Below, in pieces: positions 55,820 through 64,000 of a stretch of DNA of 64,000 nt. Position 1 is the first letter of the stretch. Each line of letters starts with the position of its first letter. The stretch is taken from NCBI RefSeq assembly GCF_035222375.1, contig NW_026946363.1, forward strand, positions 5,146,001 to 5,210,000, in the 5' to 3' direction. This stretch comes from Podospora pseudocomata. Lineage: Eukaryota; Ascomycota; Sordariomycetes; Sordariales; Podosporaceae. Position numbers and translations under genes: made by a program. Under the pieces are notes generated by a model. The model made no database searches. It saw nothing but the letters and a program-made list of their open reading frames with translations, and was not told the DNA's origin.

Positions 55820-56719
55820 ATGGCAGGCATAATCATCCTCGACTTTGACGGCACCATCACGACTGCTGACACGATCAACACCCTGGCTTCATTGCCGACA
55901 TCTCACCACCCGGGGGAAGTGACGGAGGGGCATGAGAAGCTGTGGGAGGAGATTGTGGAGGGGTATGTGGCTGATCATGCGGAGCACACCAAGAATTATG
56001 TGCCCGAGGCCAAAGGGAGGACCACGCTGGGGCAGGAGTTGGAGTATCTTGAGAGTTTGAGGGGCCCGGAGGGGGTGTCGATTGGGAGGGTTAGTCGGGG
56101 ATCACTTTTTGCAAACCTTAGAGAGGAGGACTTTCGGGTGTTTGGGCAGAGGATCGTGGAGAATGGGCGGGGAGGGGAGGGAGAAGAGGAGAGGGTGGTT
56201 TTGAGGAGGGGGTTCAAGGAGTTTGTGGGACGGTGTCGAGAGAATGGCTGGGAGATTGGGGTTGTGAGTGTGAATTGGAGTCGGGATTTTATCATGGGGG
56301 TTATAAGTGAGCAGTGCGGCGGGTTGGATGGGGTTAAGGTGGTGGCGAATGGGATTAGATACCCAGAGGGGACGATTGAAGGGCCGAAGGAGCTGGGGAG
56401 GGAGGTGATGATGACGGCGGGGGATAAATTAAGGGGGATGGAGTTGTTGTCAAAGGAAGGAGGGGAGAAGAAACGGGTGGTGTATTTCGGGGATTCGACC
56501 ACGGATTTGGCTTGTTTGGTGGAGGCGGATTTGGGGGTTGTGGTTGCTGATGAGGAGGAGGGGAAGTTGTTGGTTACGTTGAGGAGGATTGGGTATGGGG
56601 TGCCGCATGTGGGGGGGGAGTATAGGAGAGAAAAAGATGGGAAGAAACAGGGGATGGTGTGGGCGAGGGATTTCGAGGAGCTCATGAGGAGTGGTGTGCT
56701 TGAGGGGCTGCGGAGGTGA
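55820..56719 (+). CDS. HAD-superfamily phosphatase, 299 aa
   Basis: A single exon; the ATG at 55820 opens MAGIIILDFDGTITTADT. Motif I is DFDGT with the nucleophile Asp near residue 9. Motif II is in VVSVNWSRDF (Ser/Thr region). Motif III is a lysine near DKLRG. Motif IV is VYFGDSTTDLACL. The spacing, with a helical cap between motifs I and II, resembles phosphoserine-phosphatase-like HADs and the fungal Cto1-type proteins. Substrate unknown. The in-frame upstream extension to 55727 begins at TTG and was rejected. The sequence is markedly G-rich on the coding strand, with many GGG codons. Confidence 0.88.
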   Translation: MAGIIILDFDGTITTADTINTLASLPTSHHPGEVTEGHEKLWEEIVEGYVADHAEHTKNYVPEAKGRTTLGQELEYLESLRGPEGVSIGRVSRGSLFANLREEDFRVFGQRIVENGRGGEGEEERVVLRRGFKEFVGRCRENGWEIGVVSVNWSRDFIMGVISEQCGGLDGVKVVANGIRYPEGTIEGPKELGREVMMTAGDKLRGMELLSKEGGEKKRVVYFGDSTTDLACLVEADLGVVVADEEEGKLLVTLRRIGYGVPHVGGEYRREKDGKKQGMVWARDFEELMRSGVLEGLRR

Positions 56720-57242
56720 GGTGGTGATGTTGAAGGTGAAGGTGTCAATAGATAAAATATTCGGCCGTGATGAAGATGCGGGAACTGAATGTTGAAAATG
56801 TGTCAATGTCTCACACCACAGTTGGTGTTGAAGGCAACTGGAATGTGAGCCATCCAACTTCCATAATATCTCCCTGCTGCTTCCATGACAAGAAAAACCC
56901 TTTCAATGCCTCCACAAAAAGTCCCACAACAACCAAAGAATCTCACCTCGCCATCTCCTTACGGGCTTAATTGTGGGCGTTTGCTCGCTCCTAGCGCCGA
57001 TAACCGACAAAGGGACCCTATCACTTATCACATCGTCCAACAGTCAGAACAGGCGAACAACAAGAGCTTCAATGCCTCCCTTGGATTGACACATTATCCA
57101 TCCAGAATATTCCGCCAAAAGCCACATGTTGATACCTCATACTGCTGCACCTTAATACCTGCCCACGACGCCAGCGCAGAAACAACCTTCAACTAGCCCA
57201 CCGCCTCAACCAAACTCCCATATCTGGGGCAAATCCAACGGC

Positions 57243-57273
<31 letters not shown>

Positions 57274-57345
57274 CGTCCGTCATCACACCTTCTCACGTTT
57301 TTTTGGACTTCATGTCACCCCCACACATCACCACAACAAACGATA
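56720..57345. other. Spacer with CA microsatellite
   Basis: The 626-nt region between the HAD gene and the cysteine-motif gene has a CA repeat at 57243-57271 in the likely promoter or leader. A 103-codon frame (56885-57196) has no recognisable domain. Confidence 0.45.
57243..57271 (+). repeat. (CA)14 microsatellite
   Basis: A 29-nt CA dinucleotide run lies 75 nt upstream of the start codon at 57346. Confidence 0.95.
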
Positions 57346-58394
57346 ATGTGCTTCCACAAACGCATCCTCTTCGCCTGCAGCCACTACGCCTGGCTCACCA
57401 CGCCCGAAGCGACGATTCCTTGCGAGGTCGAGAGGAGGTTTCTAAGGGGTGGGATGCCCGAGTCTGTTAATGATAACGAGAATGAGACTATGAGTGAGAC
57501 TGGAGGTGGTTTTGACAAGCAAAATCTGCTGCCGGAGGAGGGGTGTAACCAAATGTGGTCTCATGGGTTTCACACCGTCAAGGTTGGGGAGGATTGCAGA
57601 AGTTGTGTGTACAAACGAAGGAGGAAGGAGTCGATGATCGGGGAGGTGAAGGAGGTTATCAAGAGCTTGAGGGTGAACTTGGAGAGGATAACGACGGGTG
57701 CGGAGCTGGGGCAAGAAATTGGTGACCAGGAAAACAACAGTTTTGACGAGGAAGATGATTGGGGTTTGACTGTGAGAAGTAAAAATTCTGACTCGACGAG
57801 GAATTCAGCCGGGACGACGGGGTTGGAGTTGGCGTCTTCGCCTGGGGGGTCGAGTGAGACTACAGGTACGGGTGATACTTCACTGTCACTGGATGGTGAG
57901 AGGGATCATGGGTTGGTGAAAGAGCCTCTCCTGGGAAGTGATGACGGTGATGATGATGATGATGATGATGGTGAGAGTGAACACGAAAGGATGGAAGAGG
58001 TAAGCTTTGTGTTTGACCCCCAGCGGTGCGCCTTGGTGTTTTCTCCTGCTGTCGCTGCTGTTGGGGTGTGAGAGTTGAGAAAGGCTGCGGGTTTATTTCT
58101 CGAGAGGACAGGAGGCTAAATGAACGGCAGGCAATCATGAAGAGAAGGGACCAGATGAGAAAGAGTGAGCTATTTGTTGACGGGATGGAGATTGCGTCGA
58201 CAATACCAGGAAATCTGAGGAGAGAGTGGAGAGAGAGGTGGCGCGAGACGGGTAGTTGTGGGTATGAGCATGATTACAATAGGAAGTTGATGACAGGGAG
58301 GAGGGAGCAGCTTTTGCCCATGTTGGTTTCTATTCGACGACGGCGGCAGACATTGTTGGGAACTGGATTTGACAGCTCGGTAAGAAGAGAATAG
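57346..58394 (+). CDS. Fungal cysteine-motif orphan, 313 aa (two exons)
   Basis: Proposed exons are 57346-57999 and 58107-58394, joined in phase 0 (GTAAGC donor, GAG acceptor). Without splicing the frame stops at 58071 and gives 241 aa. The N-terminus MCFHKRILFACSHYAWL, followed by PCEVERRF and later CNQMWSHGF and DCRSCVYKRRR, carries a set of Cys and His residues that could bind metal. This pattern recurs in small fungal proteins of unknown function. The region after about residue 130 is acidic and Ser/Thr rich, with a DDDDDDD run. Exon 2 is strongly basic (RRLNERQAIMKRRDQ, RREWRERW). The splice is only moderately supported, as no clear branch site is seen. I do not know its function. Confidence 0.65.
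57949..57970 (+). repeat. In-frame (GAT)n trinucleotide run
   Basis: Seven consecutive GAT codons encode a poly-Asp tract in the cysteine-motif orphan. Confidence 0.9.
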
Positions 58395-58823
58395 GCTTTG
58401 GGAGGTGGCCCAACATTGATCATGGTGTGCGCGAAGCGGTTTTGCATTGCTGGCGTTCGGTGGAGCGGGTTTCGTGCTCGAGAAACCTGGATTCCTATAT
58501 TTCCTATGGTAACTTTTTGGATTTACGGTGTACAAGGGAAAATTTGGCTCAAGCCCATGGACAGGGGAAGGTTGGCAATATATCGACATTTTCAATGTCT
58601 AATGAAATAATCTTTTAAGAAGTGAAGCTATCGCAAAATCCCAAACAGGAAAACAGTAAACAATATGGCCCGTGCACATCCCGCCAAACCGGTGCTGATC
58701 TGCCGCTCCACCTGACAAGCTCGGCACCCAGCTTAAGCTCCATCAACCCCGAGTCCGCTGCAACCTCCAACCCGCCACCACTGTTATAACGCGGGGAAGA
58801 TTACCAATTCGACCGGACTGACC
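58395..58823. other. Spacer before the LCL3 gene
   Basis: The 429-nt region holds the 3' UTR of the preceding gene and the promoter of LCL3. Nothing specific was seen. Confidence 0.4.
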
Positions 58824-59714
58824 ATGCCATGGAGTTCAGGGTCCTCTTCGGCGCCGTCAGGCGACAAAGACGACATTAAATCAAAACTATCCTCGTGGAC
58901 CAAACCTATACGCGATCACCTCAGCGAAGGCGGCAACTGGATCGCACCCGTCATCGCCGCTGGCGCGACTGTGGGATTGTGGAGCTTCTACAAGACCTAC
59001 CTCCGGCGCATCCCCAACAGCGCCCATGTTCCCCCGCGATACTTTCACCGACGGAGCTTGTTTGGCAAGGTAACTAGTGTTGGGGATGGTGATGGGTTCC
59101 ACTTGTATCATACACCAGGTGGGCGTTTGGCTGGCTGGGGCTGGCTGAGGACGGTGCCGAAGCTGAAGAAGGAATTGAAGGGGCAGACGGTACTTACTTC
59201 CTTGCAGAACGGGGTCTGAATATTTGGCTCATTCTGTGCGTCACAGATCCCCATCCGCATCGCCGGCGTCGACGCCCCCGAAGGCGGTCACTTTGGCCGA
59301 ACCGCTCAGCCCTTTGCTGCCGAAGCACAAAAGTTTCTGGACAGTCACATCCTCCACCGCCGAGTCCGCGCCTATGTTTGGAGACGCGACCAATATGACA
59401 GAATCGTGGCCACCGTTTATGTCCGACGGCCGCCATTCTTTCAACGAAAAGACGTCTCGATGGAGCTGCTCAAGCAGGGATTCGCAACTACGTACGAGGC
59501 CAAGACGGGCGCTGAGTTTGGCGGGCCGTCCAAGGAGATCGAATACAAAGTTGCCGAGGAGGTGGCAAGACAGAAAGGGAAGGGGATGTGGTCCCTTGAG
59601 AAGGGAGGCGGGTTTTTCCACCCGAGCAAAAAAGCCCGGGCGATTGAGAGCCCGATGGCATACAAGAGGCGAGTGAAGCTAGCGGAGGAGCAGCAACGCA
59701 AGTTGAATCCGTGA
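58824..59714 (+). CDS. LCL3: Probable endonuclease LCL3 (SNase domain), 277 aa
   Basis: Exons are 58824-59189 and 59247-59714, joined in phase 0. A membrane segment [18 protein letters not shown] lies at about residues 39-56, as in Lcl3. The staphylococcal nuclease-like domain follows: [18 protein letters not shown], then [15 protein letters not shown] (Ca-binding Asp and catalytic region), then [17 protein letters not shown] and MELLKQGFA, a close family match. Yeast Lcl3 is 274 aa and localises to mitochondria or membranes. The protein ends in a basic, glutamine-containing tail. Family assignment is firm; physiological role remains open. Confidence 0.95.
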
Positions 59715-62475
59715 ATATAGCGGAAGGCATGATGGAACGTTTTGATACCCATAACGAAGATATGTTGGTTCTGTTTCGAACAGAGCTGTTCCGCACAGCG
59801 ATCACCATGAACCTCTTGCCGTCACTCATCAGAGTGGATTGTGGTTGTTTGATTCTCGCGAAGAAACGGTTGCTACCTCGACCACAACGAAGAGCAAAGC
59901 TGGACATGTAGTCAAGAGGTTGTCTTATGCCGGGCTATACTATGCCATCCATGGTTTTATGGCCAGAATCTCATGACAACTGGTAATGTTTGTTTTAGTG
60001 CTGTTTATAGCACTGATGCTCCCCGCCCACAAATGGTAGGTTTGTGGTTGTAGTAGAAACGAATCGACAGGACCAGAGCTTGACATTGTTTTGCATAAGC
60101 CTCCCAATGCGCGTCCGCATCCCGGGTATCAGATCGTGCTTGACAGGCAACGCACGTGTGATCAGCACCGGAGATCCGTCAAGGATGATGAGTGGTTCCG
60201 GACGACAGAGTACAGATCTGATAGAGCGGTATAGTAATAATGTTATGCTTATATTTCTGAGGTATAGAAACACTTCCCGCTTTCGATTACCAGGTTGACG
60301 GCAGAACCACTCCGGTGGTCTACGACAGCTGCTGGGTTGCGGCGGTTGAGCTCACCGCCGAAACAACCCAGAAGCTTTCGGAAACACAAGTCGCGCACTA
60401 GCTGCCGGCGTGTGCGCAAGAGTTGAGGTGAAGCTTCCCAGATGAGATGACATCGAGCTCTGCAGCACAGTGGATCTTTCAAGATGCAAATCAATACCAA
60501 CTCATGCCATTTCGAACAAAGGCCATCAAAAAAGACTCCAAAACCACATCGCGATGATGCTCAGTTGTAGCTGAGGGACAAAGAAGTGGTTGGGTCAACC
60601 AACCCCTGCCAAGCCGCATCTTGATGCATGTCGGCCAATGAGATCAACGGTGCCATGTGGGAGCATCGAACGAACCCCGGGAACCCCCTGAGTCCGGCAG
60701 CGTGGAATGGCTCCAGTCGACGGCAGAAGACAAGCAGCAGTTTCCCCTCACCCATTCCGTTGGAATGTGAAAATCTTCCTTTTGTCTCCCAGGACGAAGA
60801 GGGGTTGAACAAACAAAACAAATCGGGGGGACATCTAGTGAGGACGACAGCGACACTCTTTTTCTCTGCGGCAAACTTCCGGCCTCCATTCGTTCTTTTC
60901 TTGTTACATGCAGCCGGTCGGCACCCGAAACTTCCACTGCTCAAGCGACTCCTCACCTCACATTCTTTCGACGTGTTTTTTCTGCGCTCTGTGTTTGCGT
61001 TGCCGCTCATTCTGCCCCAATCGAAACCTCACACAGTAAGGGTGCAACCCCTGATCACCACCACAAGACACAAGTCTCTGACAAGAGCACTCGCAACCCA
61101 GGACTTTGCAACCCACGGCCCTACCGTTCGTTTATACCTGGCCAAATTGTCGTCACTCTCAATCGCGATCCGCAGTTACCGATAATCGACGACTGCTACG
61201 CTCTATTTGGAGGCGTTGAAACCACCCAACCCACGGTCTACCTCCGACAATCATCTCTGAATAGCAACACGTCCCTTCTCAAAGGCAAAAGAGTGTATGA
61301 CTCGGAGGCTTCTTTTTCGCCAGCGCGTACTTTTGTTGTTGGGCGGACGGACTGACATCTGACATCTGCTATCCACTGTGGCAGTCCCCCCACCCTTTCT
61401 TTGGGCGGTCCGAAATCCAAATCATCGAGTCGGAAAGCGATCAGCAAAGTCCTAGCAAAACTCTGAGTGTTGCGTTGCTAGAAAATCCTAAGGTTCGTGC
61501 ATCTGTTCAGTTTTTACATTTCCCCGCCATCACCATCTTCAAGCACGCCTCCAAGACCCTCAAAATACGGAAGGCGAGGTACCTAGCGTTTTCGCATCAG
61601 TGCAGCGTTCAGACCTCTCTCTACCCAGGACCTTCACCTTGACCCTCAGTGACCCTGCAGGAGCAATATCGAGCCGTGCGGGTCCGGTTTCTCAAGAGCG
61701 ACCTCCGGATATCCACGGGGCTGGCCAGCCTGAGCTTGTTTTTCGCTGGGGAAAAGAGCCGGACAAGTCTCTGGAGACATCTCAAGCTGTGAATGTTATC
61801 TCTTGTGAGAACAAGCAGGCTGCTTGATCACTTGCAATCTCATCCACTCACAAGCTGCACTTATCTTTTCTGGAACCTCTTGGGTACCTGGACCTTGCCT
61901 GTTGGGGTCTAGCGGGATTGCGCTGGCCAGTAGCAGCGCAGCAGCTCAGGTACAGCGAAATTTGAATCCTCCACCCGAAGCAAAGCAACGCAACCTCGTT
62001 GGCAACGGTAGGCGGGGACCAAGTTTGGTTCAGAAAACAGGCTGGCGCCCCAACACCTCCCACCCCAAGCTCCCACTCACATCCTTTCGTCGCGACTTTT
62101 GACGTCGTCATTTTGGCTTACCCCGTAGCCTTTTTAATTTTCTAGTTTCCGCCCTTTGTCACGCTCATTCCCGCAAGTTACCTTTGACTTATTCTGCGAC
62201 GACTCCGTTTGCCGCCAACTTCAACCTCCACAATTCCTCTCGCGCTCTCGGCCGGGCCCTCGTGCGACAACCTCATTTAATTTCGACGCGCACCCGATTT
62301 CACAACGTCACCGATCGACCCATATACCCGCAACAGCACCTTGATATGGCCCCTCATCCTTGACAGCTTGGACTGCCCACCGATTGACCTCGAGCACATC
62401 GCCTGCTCGCCGGTCTCCAAGCACATTCTTACTTTTCTTCCTTAAATAATACTCAAATCACCAAATCGATACGAG
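59715..62475. other. 2.8-kb upstream region of RAX2
   Basis: No supported gene lies between LCL3 and RAX2. A 185-codon frame at 60628-61185 lacks a recognisable domain. From about 61450 the sequence becomes pyrimidine-rich, typical of a long fungal 5' leader. The interval probably holds the LCL3 3' UTR, the RAX2 promoter and a long RAX2 5' UTR. Confidence 0.45.
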
Positions 62476-64000
62476 ATGCGGTTACCATCACGGCGGCACC
62501 ATGCCGCGCCACGACGAATGACCACGACTTCGGCCTTTTTACTTCTCGCCTTGTCGTCACTGTCGAGCGCCATCACATTCACCCCAGCTCCTGCGGCAAA
62601 CCTCGACTTCTCCAAACTTGGCCGAGTAGCTCTGGCCGGTGACTTCTCGGGGATTTCACTCTACGAATTCGAGGGGCAGAATGAGAGGCCATACAGCACC
62701 AATGGCAGCGAACAGCTCCTCGCGAGGATGCCCAATGGCGCCTTCGCCCCAGTCGCCAACACCGACGCGACGATCCGAACAATGTGCGCCTTCGAGGTCG
62801 GCGGACGTACTGTTGTGATGGTTGGCGGGAATTTCACGAGCATTGGAGCGGTTGACTCCGAGGTTCAGCAGTCGCCTGGCATGGCACTTTTCGACCCAGC
62901 GACAGCCGAGATTACGCCCTTACCGGGGCTCTCTGGCCAGGTCAATGCAGTGCTGTGCGATCAGCAAGCAAATATTGTGTATGTCGGTGGAAGCTTTGTG
63001 GGTGCGAACTCAACCAATGCGATTGCTTGGCAAGGAGAATCACAAACATGGACGAATCTCCCATTTGCGGGGTTTAATGGACCGGTAGCGTCGATAAGCA
63101 AGGCGTCCAACGGGAACATCATCTTCGGCGGCAGTTTCACGGGTCTGGGAAATGCGAGTGCTCCAAGCACGCCAGATGGCCAAGTCATCAACCTGTCGAC
63201 AGCAAGCATTAGCAGCGGTTCTTCGACTTCTACCCAGGGTTTCAGTGATCCGAGGAATATCATTTGCAAGACTGGCGGAGCTGACGGCGCAGGAAGCACC
63301 TGGTTGCTCCAGGACGGCACCCCGGGCTTCTGGTCCGCCAAGTTCGGATTCGGATTCCAGCCCACCAAATTACGCCTTTACAACACTCGCCAGGATGGCA
63401 GGGGAACACAGACATGGCGGTTCACGGCTCTGCCCATCAACGGGATTATGAACTTCACCTATATCGACCCAGCCACCCAGACAAATAAGAGCTGCACGAG
63501 CGAATGCCCACTCAGCAACGACCCGGATCTTAAATTTCAAGATTTCCACTTTGTCAACGTCATTGGCATGAACGAGTTCCGCATCGACATTTCGAGGTTC
63601 TACGGCAGTGGTGGGGGTTTGAACGGAATTGAACTGTTCGCGGACGATATCTACTCGTATGCCATCAACGATTTCAACGAGCCAGCATGCGCAGGCGGCG
63701 AATTCCCATCGGAAGCGACTATCACTGGACCTTGGACAGCTACGCCTTCTCAACAAAGCACCTCTGAATATCTTACTGCCCGCCTTACTGGACCTATTAC
63801 TAATACTTCGGCGTCTGTGGTGTTCACTCCGGATATTCGGGAATCCGGCCACTACTCGCTCAACCTATACACCCCTGGTTGTTTGCAGGACAACACGTGC
63901 TCTACCCGTGGCCGTGTCAAGCTTACCGGACAGATGACAGCTGATCGCACCAAGAGTGAGCCAATCGACCTGGATCTCTACCAGACCAACAACTATGACA
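62476..64000 (+). CDS. RAX2: Cortical polarity protein RAX2 (5' part, runs off the window)
   Basis: The frame is open from the ATG at 62476 to the window end (508 codons seen). A second in-frame ATG at 62518 begins MTTTSAFLLLALSSLSSAI, a signal peptide, so either start gives a secreted or membrane protein. After it comes AITFTPAPAANLDFSKLGRV, with RVALAGDFSGISLYEF, the family-typical opening. Kelch-like propeller blocks follow (VVMVGGNFTSIG, IVYVGGSFVGANSTNA, IIFGGSFTGLGNAS). Rax2 is a large type I membrane protein of about 1200 residues that marks the cortical site of polarised growth with Rax1. The C-terminal membrane anchor lies outside the window. Many Asn-x-Ser/Thr sites fit the extracellular side. 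Confidence 0.94.
   Translation, partial: MRLPSRRHHAAPRRMTTTSAFLLLALSSLSSAITFTPAPAANLDFSKLGRVALAGDFSGISLYEFEGQNERPYSTNGSEQLLARMPNGAFAPVANTDATIRTMCAFEVGGRTVVMVGGNFTSIGAVDSEVQQSPGMALFDPATAEITPLPGLSGQVNAVLCDQQANIVYVGGSFVGANSTNAIAWQGESQTWTNLPFAGFNGPVASISKASNGNIIFGGSFTGLGNASAPSTPDGQVINLSTASISSGSSTSTQGFSDPRNIICKTGGADGAGSTWLLQDGTPGFWSAKFGFGFQPTKLRLYNTRQDGRGTQTWRFTALPINGIMNFTYIDPATQTNKSCTSECPLSNDPDLKFQDFHFVNVIGMNEFRIDISRFYGSGGGLNGIELFADDIYSYAINDFNEPACAGGEFPSEATITGPWTATPSQQSTSEYLTARLTGPITNTSASVVFTPDIRESGHYSLNLYTPGCLQDNTCSTRGRVKLTGQMTADRTKSEPIDLDLYQTNNYD

Noticed and set aside
60628-61185. 185-codon plus-strand frame before RAX2
   Set aside because: No recognisable domain; the sequence has the character of a promoter or long 5' leader.

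Overview
The window reads as nuclear chromosomal DNA of a filamentous ascomycete, most likely a sordariomycete and perhaps of the Sordariales. The support is many short introns (about 50-110 nt) with GTAAGT-like donors and CTAAC-like branch sites, about 50% G+C, dense housekeeping genes in divergent or convergent pairs, and protein families typical of euascomycetes (Rax2, Lcl3, GH55, small secreted proteins with Kex2 sites). No transposon, virus-like element, CRISPR array or rRNA was seen.

Layout. 0.2-2.6 kb: a Sel1-repeat protein on the minus strand. 3.46 kb: an intron-containing tRNA-Ile(AAU). 3.9-6.2 kb: a proline-rich, acidic-tailed putative nuclear protein. 6.6-9.5 kb: UTP12/DIP2 (SSU processome), divergent from an Arp2/3 subunit 2 gene at 9.9-11.0 kb. 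11.0-15.1 kb: no supported gene. 15.1-17.0 kb: a bZIP factor with a C-terminal hydrophobic segment. 17.0-25.9 kb: almost 9 kb with no supported gene. 25.9-27.6 kb: NOC4, divergent from ATP4 (28.0-28.9 kb). Then an ApbA/PanE-fold protein lacking its catalytic residues (30.1-31.5 kb), a PDCD5-like protein, COQ4, and a SET-domain protein (34.0-35.4 kb).

36.9-51.0 kb is different in character. It holds a small secreted protein whose first exon is only the ATG, an orphan 702-aa protein, a 190-aa secreted cysteine protein, a very long predicted protein (2196 aa) joining a GH55 beta-1,3-glucanase to a subtilisin-like domain and a cysteine-rich repeat region, and a Baeyer-Villiger-type flavin monooxygenase. 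This accessory island is the most unusual part of the window.

51.8-64.0 kb returns to core functions: a five-finger CCCH protein divergent from the TFIIF beta subunit, a HAD-family phosphatase, a cysteine-motif orphan, the LCL3-type nuclease, and the 5' part of RAX2 running off the window end.

The core genes serve ribosome biogenesis (UTP12, NOC4), mitochondria (ATP4, COQ4, LCL3, perhaps the ApbA-like protein), actin and polarity (ARPC2, RAX2) and transcription (TFIIF beta, bZIP). Exon boundaries were worked out by hand from splice signals and frame continuity. Family assignments rest on recognised motifs, not on database searches.
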